DNA of 64,000 nt from Nothophaeocryptopus gaeumannii. Lineage: Eukaryota > Ascomycota > Dothideomycetes > Mycosphaerellales > Mycosphaerellaceae. The stretch spans positions 1,674,001 through 1,738,000 of the forward strand of contig JASISA010000023.1 in NCBI GenBank assembly GCA_031771865.1, given 5' to 3'. Positions 1 to 12,267 of this stretch are shown in pieces. Positions within the stretch are counted from its first letter, which is position 1, and each line of letters begins with the position of its first letter. The position numbers and the translations under genes are program-made. The notes below the pieces were generated by a model. It ran no database searches, was not told where the DNA came from, and worked only from the letters and a program-made list of their open reading frames with translations.

Positions 1-370
1 ATAGTGATGGACATAGGGGGGTTTTCTGAGATCATTTGTAGGAAAGAAGTACAAGGTGCAAGGTGTTGTTCTTCACATGTCAGCGGACCAGCCCAGTAGT
101 AACGAAAGTCAAGAGGAAAGAGCCGAAGCTCTAGCTCAACAGTTCTCGAGCTGTCCCGAGGCTGCCGAGCCGCTCCTCCTCTTCGGCGGCATCCATCGAC
201 GAGGATCTTGGCTTGTGCAAGACGCTGAGAGCAGCATCACCACGCCATGGGATCGAAGTCGAATGTGCATGCGCTACGGAGTACATGGATCAAGGAGTAT
301 CGGATCTCATTCACTTTGGGGTATTCTCGCCTTCTCGTCTTATATGTACAATCTTCACATGTTCAAGACA
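1..370. other. Intergenic sequence at the left edge
   Basis: No convincing coding sequence on either strand. The open frame that crosses it runs antisense into the 3' exon of the sulfhydrylase gene and has no recognisable protein features. It probably holds the 3' UTR of that gene. Confidence 0.5.
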
Positions 371-1864
<1,494 letters not shown>

Positions 1865-2821
1865 CTTCTTGATCTGATCTCTAAGTTGTTGAAGGCGTGA
1901 GTTGGCTTTTTCTGGGCATATACTTGATAGATTTGTGAGTGTATTATTCGAGTCTCACCTTTTTCAAACCGATTTCATACAAGGAGTGTTGTGGGTTGTT
2001 GTTGTTTCTGACAGTGTTTTCTCTGTGGAGGGGCAATGGCACAATATTTCTTATGCGGGGCACGCGCGCAAGCTGCAAGAAGCTTTGACGACCACACTCC
2101 AGCACCGAAAGGCACCCAAATGAATGGCTCCACATGAAGCTATACAATCCGAACGCCTGCACCTAGCGGCCTAGTAAGCACGTCATCAGTTCCTTGCGGG
2201 GGCTCATATGCAGCTGTCTTCTGGATTGAGCCTCGTTCGAGCGGTTTGTCCAGCAACAGACTGGACGGCTTGTAACATTGGCTCGGCATCATCTCAGAAG
2301 GTTCATCGTCCCTGCGTATTTGTTCTGTCTACAGTACATCCGTCAGACCGGCAAGACAATCACGACAGCCGAGCATTGGAATGCGCCATCGCTCGTCCGT
2401 AGGTACTTTGCTGGTTCTGCTGGACGTGCATCACCCATGTCGCAAAGATCAAGAGACCTGATGGAAGAGACCGTCGTTTGAACGGTCCGGAGTAACGTCA
2501 GCTGGAAGACAGACTGGTTCAGTCAATCGGCGAGGACTCTTCCCTCAGATAGAATCACGCCGGCGTATTAGACGTGATTTAATCAACACTAAGAGAGGCT
2601 TCGTCTTGATGGTCAAGCATTTATCTGTATTCAAATCTGTCATTCCAAGGGGTATCTCTCATTCGCAATCCATTAATGACCTTGCAATCCAAAGACTTCT
2701 CAGGCTGTGACAAGAGGTGAGGTCGGGAAACGCCTGCTTGTATAAGTAATCCGAGAACTCGCCTCTCGTCACGCCTGCAGTCGTTCACCATACTAATCCC
2801 TGTCCCACCTCCGTCCCTCAT
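1865..2821. other. Intergenic region between MET17 and TRS130
   Basis: No supported gene. It should contain the MET17 promoter and the TRS130 3' UTR. Short open frames here (for example 2208-2481) show no recognisable features. A CRE-like CACGTCA lies near 2179, but no CACGTG E-box was seen. Confidence 0.5.
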
Positions 2822-5800
2822 TCATCCAAGCTGGCTGGTCGTCGCAGTCCCAGGTCTCGAAGATGGAAGGGCCGTCGCACTAAGAGCCTCTGGCACGTGA
2901 ACAATTGCACTTCTTTGGTCGCGCACAACATGCACCATCTGGCCAGCACTCTCATAGTGTGTCTCGCAAGACACTGAAGTCGCACTCGCATCTTGGTCTC
3001 CATTTTCTGGGTCCAGCGTCTCCTGTTGAACCTCCACTAGCGGCAATGATTGGAGGCCCAACCTCAGTGGCACGAGAAGCACAGTGAAGACATCGTCACT
3101 GCTTTCTTGAGGCACGAAATGGCGTCTTCGCTGTCCTCCCACAAGCCATGTATCGCCTTCGTTGCTGACATCGACGACGAATCTTGGGTCTGCTTCTCCA
3201 TGGAGCTTGAAAGTTGGTACGTTTGGGAACACGCGCTTCGTGCTCCAAGTATCTGTATGCTTCAATCGGAGATTTACTTGCATGGGCTGTCCCAAGACAA
3301 GAATGTGTGGGGCACATGCTGCGCGACTGCTGATTTCGGGGAGGTCAAGTGCGACGCCGAATGCCATGTCTATGTTGGGCACGTCAACCGAGAGCGTGAT
3401 GTTTTGCGCTGCAGAGTCGCCAGCGTCGGCCACAGTGATTGTGGTGTGGCCTGCGTGCCATTCTTGGATCCAAGTATCGAGTGGAGCCTGGACCGTTTCA
3501 GGGAGAGTTGTAACCAGCTCGTACCATCCAATCGTATCAAACCCTGGCACCTTTGTCTCACCTAGTAAGGCTGCCATCTCCATGTCCTCGCTGCTGATGT
3601 ATTGCTTGCATCGCTCCATCAGCAATGGGACTAGGAGGCGATTTAGATGACTGAATTCGCTCTTCTCGAAGTCGGCGACGAATGCACCTCTCAGGCTCGT
3701 CAGGAGCAGGTCGTCCAAGGGTTGGTAGCGAACATCCAGCGAGAGATTAGCATCTCGCTTGAGAACATGTTTGTCAACAGGTTCTTTTCGTCTGATCTTG
3801 TAGATCAAGTTCATCGGTTGCGATTCGAATACAGTCAATGGCAAAGGGAGCGCAGGTGGCGCTTCTACGGCATACACTGGCGAGTCCTTGAGCGAGGCCT
3901 CCAGCACGGTGATCGGCATCCGCGCGGTCGTGCGGACAGTGAAGTCCGAGAAGAGTGTATCCATTTGGAAGATATCGTTCACATCAACGTCCAGAGGCAA
4001 TTCATTTGGCAATTTGCCGGCCTGTAGGAAGGTAAAAGTACCCTTTGGCGTCTCATAGCGGATCTCAAGGCGCAAGGTGATCTCCTTGAGAGGCTGCTCG
4101 AGAGTATACGGAATCGTAACTGTCGCATGATTCTCGGCCAAGAGCGATCCGAGACCTAATCCAGCCAGTTTGCTGCTGTCAACAGTCGCCAGCTCAATGC
4201 CGGAGAGCTTCGCATCACCAAGATGTAGCCGCAAACCTGCACATGTAGGTTTCAGCTTTGCCTCAATGCGCGAGATCTGGTTGTGTCCAGCGCTAAGTGC
4301 AATCTCGAGATGCCGGGGTTTGTCGATATGTATGCTGTTGGAGCGTCTCAATTCCGCGCCAAAGGCATCCTTTGCTGGGTAAAGGAACACAAACGCTGGA
4401 GGCTTGGAAGAATCCCTGATGGTCGTGGTCGGCTCGATGACGGTAATACCAAGGGGCGTTGGTTCAGGCTTCGTGCGCAGTTCTTCTATGAATCGAAGTC
4501 TCTTGGCGCGCAGCACAATGGTATCGATGAGAAAGGGACCGTAAGTCACGGTGTTGGCTTGCAACTCGAGCGTGTTCGTCCCTGGTTTGAGTGTGAAAGG
4601 CCCGATGTTGGCGAGCCAAACCTCTTGCGAGGGGTCTTCAACACTCACTAGGCGAACACTTGCCTCGTCAAAGTCGACTTCGTCATTCAAGTTGTGGTGC
4701 AAATGGAGATGCAAGCTGAACGCATCGGAATCATCAAGGTGAATGACTTCTCGATCTAGTCGTATGTCCCCAAAGAAGGCTTTCAAAGGATGGGTGACAT
4801 CCTGCGAAAGATTTTGGGAAGCATGTACAGCCTCGTGCAGCATGCCCCTGACGTCCAATTGCTCATGGGCGAGAGACCTCGTACGCGCTTTCAAGTGTGA
4901 TACTTCTTGTTCTCGTCTTTGAGAACTCACCTTCCCAAGTAGGGTGACTAGCGTCTGCACAAACTCTTCACGCCGATGTAGCCGCTTGAGGCAGAACGAG
5001 TAGGTGCTGAGTGTTTCGATCTCCATCATGCTCCAGTTGTTATTCGCGTAGAGCGGAAGGATGTATTTCAAGTAGGAAGCGGCGCTCTCGAAATCATCCT
5101 CTTGACATTTCAGCATTGCAAGGTCGCCGAGTTGTGCTTCTGCGCACTTTGTCTGCGTCGCTGTCGAGTAGTGCTTGATGGCCAGCTCTGTCAAAGATTG
5201 GTATGCAGCACGGAACGAGCTCTCGGATGTCAATGCGATCTTCAAAGATGGGCCAAGGATCTGAAAGGCCCGCGCAGCTTCCTCGTCGTCTTTGGAGGCA
5301 GAGTCAGATGTCTCTTTCTCGAGATCGACCTCTTGGAGCTGGGCCTGTCTGACATGCTTCGCATATGCCCATCCTGCAAACCATGAACGCCGGCTCGCAA
5401 GCTGTTCAAGAAGTTTTCGTCGTGTCACAACGAGTTCGGCTCGGTAGGTAGCAAGCTCTGCTTGCCCTGGCAGTCCAGCAATCTTGGAAGGGTCAACGGG
5501 TGCTCTTGGCGTTGGTCTGAAGATGTCATCTCTGGCTCTGGCCTCAGATGGAGGTCGCGAGAGTTGGGAGATGTCTACTTTGGGCAAGCTTGACGTCCGC
5601 TGCGGATGTGTATTCGCGCCGCCGCTCATCTTCATACCTAGTCTTTTCACAATGCCATTCGGCACCTGCGCAGGGTCTTGAATACCTAGCTGTGTGAGAT
5701 CCGCGAGGGCTGGCACGGTCGTCTCATCCAGGACCAAGCCAGCAACAGCCCATGTCCAGGAGCAGACCAGGCTTTCGACTTCCAGTTCCAGCCGTCGCAA

Positions 5801-7272
5801 GTCTTTGGACGACGGGTCAGCTCCATTGGTCAAGTCATGCCTTAGAGTCCTAGCCGCGTTATGGATGAATGTAGAAGCGCGCCAGCACGCTTCTGAGGTA
5901 AGTATTAGATCCTCGCCTCCATCCTTGCTGGCGCCCAGCACCACACGTGCGGATTTCGCATTTGCCATTCTCAAGGTTAATGTCTTTTGCCGCAAGAAAA
6001 TATAGCACAGAAAGTCGAAGACTGAGATATTACTCCTCACGATCCTTTCTCGATAGTCTTTGCTGAACAAGGTCACTGTGTCGCGGTCGTCATTCATCGT
6101 TTCATCGTTGGTCCCATTGGTCTGTGTTTGGGCTGAAGCACCTCGGATACGATCCTTGATATCATCGGTATGCGGTGCGAAGCTGGTCGCCGTTCCCTCC
6201 GCTTGGCCGGAAGCCAAGTCTCGCAGTACACTCTCTAAACCGAGCGAGAGTTCATCGTAAATGGCGAGCGCATCCTCGACCAGACCTATACTTTCCAGTG
6301 CTTTCGCCAAACCCTCTTTGTGTATGAAGAAAGTGCAAAAGTTCCAGCCAGGTAGAGATCTCCTGGCCTCTTGCTCGGCGATGTCAGCCTCATACTGCCG
6401 TACACGCCGGTCGAAAGGACCCAGGATTAGGGACTTGAATTTCGATATCAGGTCGTTCCATGCATTCTCGCGTTCCTGTTGCGTCTCTTCGTATGTCTGC
6501 GCAACGCCGGGCGTTGGCAGTAAGTCGCCAGGGGCTTCTTTCTTCGTGAGCCGAATCTGTGCAACCCTATCTAGGCCTGATTTTCCAGACTCATTGAAAT
6601 CTGCCCGCAGTCGGTCGAACACAGTGCGGGTGCTCTTACCAATCAGCTTGTTGCCTCCCTTCCTCTCTTTCAGATCATCCGGATCTTTGCTGCTCTCCCT
6701 CCACCTAGGCTCGCTCGCAGCCACGGTATCCGGTATGACCACATGTAGGATCAGCCATTCGCATGCGTCATGATCCTGCTTGCCCTCCGGCTGCGCATTC
6801 TCTCTGATCCATTCTCGTATCCTCTTGCGATCGTTCTCTTTGTATGCATCCTTATCGTCACATCGCAGGACATAGATCTTCAGGTAAGGACTTGTCCTGA
6901 AGCCTGGAATCTGGTGCCTACGCTCCTTGACCGCATTTTTGGCTCCACTTCGCACAATATCAAAGCTGTTCTGCGACTGTGGCCCTTCCGAGTCTGTCCG
7001 CGAAACGGGCGGTCGGAGTGTGTTCTGTGTGGATTTGTCCGGGACAAAATCGGCGTGGAGAGATTTGATCTGGCGTAGCGGTCTAGGCGGTGACTGCCAG
7101 TTGAGATTCTTCAATGGCAGTCTTGATCCGATGTCGCGTGAGACCAGCGGGAACACTCCAGAAGGGTCATGATACTCCACTGGCGTAGTCTGTTAGGGAA
7201 GTGTATAGCAGTGTGGTAGAGTCGCACGACGTGATTACCAGTTATCTTGGAGCTTTGGGAGGTGGTTTCCAT
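2822..7272 (-). CDS. TRS130: TRAPPII subunit Trs130 / TRAPPC10
   Basis: Large subunit of the TRAPPII tethering complex, which activates Rab11/Ypt31-type GTPases at the trans-Golgi. Two exons: 7272-7239 and 7179-2822, with a 59-nt intron (GTAATC...CAG). The short first exon encodes METTSQSSKIT and, joined across the intron, gives ...KITVEYHDPSGVFPL, the family's characteristic N-terminus. The alternative GTG at 7180 has no first exon and is not the start. The protein is 1,463 aa, in the usual range for Trs130. The N-terminal half is helical (FDRLRADFN region, then TPR-like FHLGDLAMLKCQEDDFESA-type helices). The C-terminal half is beta-rich with the PMNLIYKI region typical of the TRAPPC10 C-terminus. 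The remainder is one uninterrupted 1.4-thousand-codon frame. It is divergent from QCR10, 341 bp apart. Confidence 0.93.
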
Positions 7273-7613
7273 CACTCCAGCTCTTGCATTCAAAGCGCTT
7301 GATCTTCCACATTGCGATTGCAGCAGCTCACTTCCGCAATGCGTCCGTCGCCTAGAGCTGTGTCATATCATAAAGTTAGACACAAGCGGGTGTGAAACGT
7401 GAGCAAAGTAACGAGAAAGTAGGCTAAGATTCGTGCCTCGCGTGTGAGGGTCTGCGGAACAGTGCGAATCTCTGGGACGATGCCACATTCCTGCACGGCC
7501 CCACGACCTCATCTCGACCACGCTGATTGGTTCACGACTTGAGCGACTTCGAGAATCTCCTTCAACATCCGACAACCACTCCTCTTACGACTTGCCATTG
7601 CACACCACACACA
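7273..7613. promoter_or_regulatory. Divergent promoter region TRS130 / QCR10
   Basis: 341 bp between two divergent start codons. No TATA box or other clear motif was recognised. Assigned as shared promoter only from gene geometry. Confidence 0.4.
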
Positions 7614-8138
7614 ATGCGTCCAACACAGAGATTAGGGGTACGGACAGAGTCTGTGCTACGAGATGTTCATGCGCTGACAATCTACAGCAAACGACTCCCT
7701 CCATCCAGGGCGGCACCGGCCTGACGCGCTCTGGACATCCAGGTATGACATCCAATGTCGTAGACCATACATTACCTCAACACGTTTGCTGACCTTGCCA
7801 GGCGTCCACCCATGGAGACAGCCAGTAGGATACGAGACCTTCCGAAGCAAATACGGGCCCCAGTACAAGGTCCCATTCCACGTCTACGGTCTCGATGCGA
7901 CCCGCGCCATGCGATTGTATGTCCTACCGAACAAGCCATACCACGAGCAAAAGAAGGAACAGCTACTAACACTTAGTACAGCGGCGGTCTCGCAGCCGGT
8001 TTTGGCATCGCTGCAGGCATCTTCGCCCTTTTCTTCTTCGACGGCGTACCACGAGTAAAGCATGACATTCTCTCCAAGGTTTCTTTCATCGGCAAGTTCT
8101 TCATCGACGAGATCCCACCAGAGGACAATCCGTTCTAG
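7614..8138 (+). CDS. QCR10: Cytochrome b-c1 complex subunit 10 (Qcr10-like)
   Basis: Small single-pass subunit of respiratory complex III in the mitochondrial inner membrane. Four exons, 7614-7637, 7688-7742, 7802-7916 and 7982-8138, give 116 aa. All junctions are GT-AG and the frame is kept throughout. Visible features are the FRSKYGPQYKVPFHVYG segment, a glycine/alanine transmembrane helix (GGLAAGFGIAAGIFALFFF), then VPRVKHDIL and the C-terminal IPPEDNPF, which matches the conserved end of fungal Qcr10 proteins (TPPEDKPN in yeast). The first exon is only eight codons, so the N-terminus is the least certain part. A PUF-type site lies 49 nt after the stop. Confidence 0.85.
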
Positions 8139-8186
8139 ACGCGTGCGAGGCGAGACTATAAGAGTTGTGAACGAAGTAGAGCATGA

Positions 8187-8194
8187 TGTAGATA
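8187..8194 (+). promoter_or_regulatory. Perfect UGUANAUA Pumilio site in QCR10 3' UTR
   Basis: TGTAGATA on the sense strand of QCR10, 49 nt after the stop, matches the UGUANAUA element bound by Puf3-class proteins. An 8-mer with one free position occurs by chance about once in 16 kb per strand, so position and target type matter more than the match alone. Confidence 0.45.
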
Positions 8195-8409
8195 AGAGCG
8201 AGGTGTCTGTAGCCCTACGAATAACAAAGATATCCACAGAGACGGGAGGCTCTGCTGTCTGCGATTGCTAGGCCTTTCGAGAGTTCTCATTAAGGCCTCG
8301 AAGGCAATGACGTCCTAAGCCCTTAGGCATAAATTTGAGGTAGGCATAACGATTGGTGTCAACAAGAAGCAAAGGCAAATACGACACAACATTGGTTACG
8401 CAATGATGG

Positions 8410-8847
8410 ATGTTGCCATATCGAATGATATCTAGAGGATCGCGAATCTCCTCGTTAGGCTGTGATCGTATGAGTCTCGCTCGTATACTCATCTTTGATT
8501 TGGAGCGACTGAACATGTCCTCGAAGAGGCTTTCTGCATTTACGAGTGCTGATGAAGATGGAACCAGTCCTGCCAAGGGGCACATTTCAGGTGGAGCATG
8601 TTCGCAGTGCATAGGTGTGATACACGCAAATAAAGCTCGGGAAATCAAAGAGAGCACTCAGATCACTATCTATGGGGTGTGGACAAAGGATAATGCAATC
8701 ATCTACGAGCATGAGAGTCAAGCCACTATTAAATGTTCAAGCAGGGTGAGCAAAGGCTTTCCGAATCTGCTGCAAGATGGACAGCAAGCCTGCGTCAATA
8801 CATGCTTGCAGAGATTGAAAGAGATGCCAGATTTCTGGTGTAGCTGA
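8410..8847 (+). CDS. Possible small hypothetical protein
   Basis: Open frame of 145 codons starting at ATG. It is cysteine-containing near the middle (GGACSQC) and end (QQACVNTCLQ...FWCS). No signal peptide, membrane segment or known domain is visible. Codon choice lacks the C-ending bias of neighbouring genes. The opposite strand also has an open frame (8268-8657), so this may be chance. Kept only as a candidate. Confidence 0.2.
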   Translation: MLPYRMISRGSRISSLGCDRMSLARILIFDLERLNMSSKRLSAFTSADEDGTSPAKGHISGGACSQCIGVIHANKAREIKESTQITIYGVWTKDNAIIYEHESQATIKCSSRVSKGFPNLLQDGQQACVNTCLQRLKEMPDFWCS

Positions 8848-9062
8848 CAGGATGTTATAAGGAGAAAACTGAGAAGAGAGGGCAATGTTCTCATCGGTTC
8901 GGCTTTTGCGCGCTTATGATCACTATGGTTCCATCACCCATCAGAGAGCATCGATTGAATCTATCACTCCTCCGAACATCATACGAGTCGCCCATATGAG
9001 CCATGCAAGTCTGGATCTTGACTCTGCCGACAGGCGAGACTGATCAACGACCATGTCGGCCA

Positions 9063-9866
9063 CTAGACCGGCACGCAGATATCTATGCGCTGCCACCTCT
9101 GTGCCTTCTCAACATATTTGCAACTCTGCAGCCCAGCCAGCACATCTCTAGCCCGCACTCCCTCACACCTCCTCACGTCCAGAGTCTGTGTTGTCGCCTT
9201 GCTCCGACTCAAGCCTAGCCGAGTTCTGCGCTTCTCGGTCTGATACACCGTGACCCTCACGGTGCGCACTGGCGGTTGAGTGAGGAACATGTCTAGCCAC
9301 GAGCTTTGAGAGTTCAAAGACATACGGAATTGTTCTGTGCGCATTCGAATGACTCGGTCGGATAGCAGAAAGATGGGGTTGACCTGGATGTCGGTGGTCT
9401 TTGCGGTTCTCCCATTGGCTATGATGAGACCCTGAGAATTGGCGCTGCTGAAGAATCGAATTGTTGGATCTTGACTGGGGTGGCGTCGGTTCATTGTCAA
9501 GTCATTGTCAGGATACTGAAGGATCATCCGGAAAGGACATGGCGGTAGAGTCATTTGCATGTCGTCCAATTGAATTTGCGGCAATGAATCTAGCTTGGGC
9601 GGTGGACAAGGTCTGAGGAATAACATCCGTTGGAGATCAGGGGACTCTTTGACCACATCGTGCCAGCGTTTGTACACTCGTTCCATCCGTAACAGGTCTT
9701 TCATATCGAGGTGGAGGAGTACCAGTTCGAGAAGTTCGACGATGTTGAAGGTCCGTACAGGGCTCGAATGCATTTGGCCATGCTCGCTCTTGCAGGTTGG
9801 CAACCGGGTCTTTTCATAGCGTCTGTGATCTGACCAAATGGCAGCGGTTTTGGAGCCAATTGACAT
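9063..9866 (-). CDS. F-box-like protein
   Basis: Predicted protein of 267 aa. An F-box-like segment, FNIVELLELVLLHLDMKDLL followed by RMERVYKRWHDVV and LQRMLFL, lies near residues 40-85. Such segments bind Skp1 in SCF ubiquitin ligases. This two-part pattern is common in a large, lineage-expanded family of Dothideomycete proteins. The start is uncertain. The frame is open upstream to 10118 without an ATG, so an upstream exon is possible. A later ATG at 9773 would still include the F-box. The C-terminal part (PPVRTVRVTVY) resembles the beta-rich tail seen in the same family. Substrate unknown. Confidence 0.6.
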   Translation of the reverse strand: MSIGSKTAAIWSDHRRYEKTRLPTCKSEHGQMHSSPVRTFNIVELLELVLLHLDMKDLLRMERVYKRWHDVVKESPDLQRMLFLRPCPPPKLDSLPQIQLDDMQMTLPPCPFRMILQYPDNDLTMNRRHPSQDPTIRFFSSANSQGLIIANGRTAKTTDIQVNPIFLLSDRVIRMRTEQFRMSLNSQSSWLDMFLTQPPVRTVRVTVYQTEKRRTRLGLSRSKATTQTLDVRRCEGVRARDVLAGLQSCKYVEKAQRWQRIDICVPV

Positions 9867-10118
9867 GAAGTCCAGTCGCACTTCTGGGAGTGCGTAGATT
9901 TTCGTAGGTATCCCAGGTTGGAGACTTTCAGATTGACATAGGTACTCGGCTTTGTCGACTTTGTGGAATGGTAGTTTTCTCTTTGCGGTCACCACATCAA
10001 CCAGGACCGTAGGAAGCGTGAAGACATAGGAAACAACGCTGCTTACATGTATACGGGTGGCATCCGCAACCCACTTCGCCCAGCGCTTCGGCCGAGCCTT
10101 CCAAGGATTGCCCAGCAA

Positions 10119-10687
10119 GCGCGGCGCAGACGTCCATGCCCATTGCGGTGTATTGGCGGAGAGATGGGCGCTTTCAAGCTGCTGTGTCTTGACTCGCGAT
10201 GCGATGAGGATGATGCGACGTTAGCTTTAGTGTACGGGTGCAGGGTTCGTTATTCTACTGAGGTGAAGGTTTGCCATGTGTTGGCCTTGGCGCGGCCCGA
10301 GAAGGCACTCTCGTGTGCTCTCGCTCTCTAGCCATCTACCTTCCTTCAACACTTGGCTACCTTCAAGCCTGCACATGGTTTGCTCTGCAGAACGTATAAT
10401 CGACAGCCAGGTGAATCTTGCGACGGGATGTTGATCTTGTTCGCCCGCAATTCAGCCATACCCAACCAATCCCGGCAACCCAGCCTCCTTGCCGAACTGT
10501 GTGGATCACATTCTCTGAGCCAATGATACAGGAGCAATGTTCAACGACATCGAGTCGCATTCGAGCAGACATTCCCCCTAAGTAGGCAGCAGAAAATGTA
10601 GAAAACAATCTTCGAGGCACCTCCCTCCTTGAAGCATTCAAATGTTAGTTTTCAGACCAGACACTAGACACTGCCCTTCCCATCGCC
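10119..10687. other. Divergent intergenic region, F-box gene / acetyltransferase
   Basis: About 570 bp with no supported gene. It should contain the acetyltransferase promoter. No TATA box recognised. Confidence 0.4.
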
Positions 10688-12209
10688 ATGGCTTTCATTC
10701 GTTCAGTCGGTAGGTCAGTACGCGATATGCCCCCGGACGACATGCTTATCGCAGCGCGCAATAGGGCCAAACGAGAAGCGATGCATCATCCGCGAGCGAC
10801 TTGGACTGTACAACAACATTGTCTCCATCGGCACTTACTCTGGGCCCACCAAGCTTTCGACCCAGGACATTTGCGAGGCTGTTGCGTTTTGCATCGATGA
10901 GCTCCCAGCTCTACACCTGGCCATACGCGATGCCGACACGGAGATGCCCCGACTTATTCGCCATAACGGTATCGAAGTTGAGAATCATATGGACATGTTG
11001 GAGGACTTCGGCGAAGACAATGCAATTTTGCAACGTCTTCTGGAAGAGAAAATCCACAATACGCCAATGGCGGAGTCGCACTTGCCGCAATGGAAACTTT
11101 GGATCTCGATGCCCTCAGATATTACGACTTACAACAGTTTTCGTTTCGCTTTTGCATGCTCGCACGCTCTCGCAGACGGAATGTCTACGATGGCGTTTCA
11201 CAAGACGCTTTTGAAAGCTTTGAGGGAGCTCGCTGCTCAAGTAACATCAGGAAAGAGGCAGCGTCTCATATGTGGACCGGAGAGACAAGTCCTTCCGCCA
11301 CTGGAGAATGACGGAGAGCTGAAGATATCATGGTCTTTCTTACTTGGACCTTTGATCAACGAATACTTCCCGAAGTCACTTGCACGGCTGCTCGGTGTTC
11401 AAGTAGAGCAGGCGGAGTGTGCTTGGTATGGCGCGACTGAGCGCCCTTCATTGCCGGATTGCACCAAGAAACTTCCCACTGCTGTCCACATACTGAATAT
11501 ATCGGTCCGAACGTTGCAGTCAGTTGTTTGTGCCTGCCGCCAGCACGACGTTCGCCTAACAGGACTTTTGCACGTTGTCATATCCCGAACTTTGTCCACC
11601 ACGTTGAGCAAGCGCGATCAGCAGTATAACATATTCAAAGTGCAGACAGCGATCGACCTGCGCAAATGCTTACCCCAAGCACAAGGTCAGATGGCTAACT
11701 ACGTCTCTGGCATTACGCAAACAGTCACATTGGCGCCAGAAGACCTTCGGGGCCAGCAGATGCCAGACGCAGCTTGGAACACCGCAAGAGAGATCACCAA
11801 AAAGCTAAGCGACGCATCCAACACCCTATCTGACCAACCCATCGGTCTGCTGAAATACCTCGGCAATTTCCGCGAGTGGACGCTGAAGAATAGCAAAGCT
11901 CCTGCGGATCTATCGTTTGAAATCAGCAATACTGGCGTCTTCGACGGGGATTCTGGTAACAGAGGTGAGGAATGGCAGATCAAAGAGATGCTCTTCTCCC
12001 AATCTACGAATGGAGTCGGGCCGCCTCTGAACTTCAACACTGCAAGTGCCAAGGGTGGATCTCTCACGGTCACTGTCACTTGGTGGCGAGGGATGCTTGG
12101 TGTTGATAATGAGGATATTTTTGTCGGTGAGGTCTGCGAAGATATTGAGGAGCAATTCGAGGTCTTCAACGAGGAAGACGGGAAGAAGAGCGGAGTGAGG
12201 CAACCTTAG
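10688..12209 (+). CDS. Alcohol O-acetyltransferase-like enzyme (AATase/BAHD-like fold)
   Basis: Predicted acyl-CoA-dependent acyltransferase of 488 aa. Two exons: 10688-10709 and 10765-12209, with a 55-nt intron (GTAGGT...TAG). Joining gives MAFIRSVGPNEKRCIIRERL, the N-terminal form typical of the fungal alcohol acetyltransferase family, and opens the full frame. The catalytic HxxxDG motif is HALADG at residues 141-146, inside FACSHALADGMST. The second half has ANYVSG and the MLFSQSTNGVGPPLNFN region near the C-terminus, typical of this fold. It is convergent with a P450, 58 bp apart. The substrate cannot be read from sequence. Related enzymes acetylate alcohols or secondary metabolites. Confidence 0.78.
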
Positions 12210-12267
12210 CTATCGTTGATCGTGAGCCGAAGCAAACCTAATGTCTAATACAACACCTACCTGCCCA

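Larger units (their letters stand above)
8139..9062. other. Intergenic between QCR10 and F-box gene
   Basis: Mostly non-coding. It contains the QCR10 3' UTR and one weak open frame described separately. Confidence 0.4.

Noticed and set aside
7180..7180. Starting TRS130 at the GTG at 7180
   Set aside because: A short upstream exon with ATG at 7272 and clean GT-AG junction restores the conserved N-terminus.
11699..12169. Minus-strand frame of 156 codons inside the acetyltransferase gene
   Set aside because: Shadow of the sense gene, no recognisable features.
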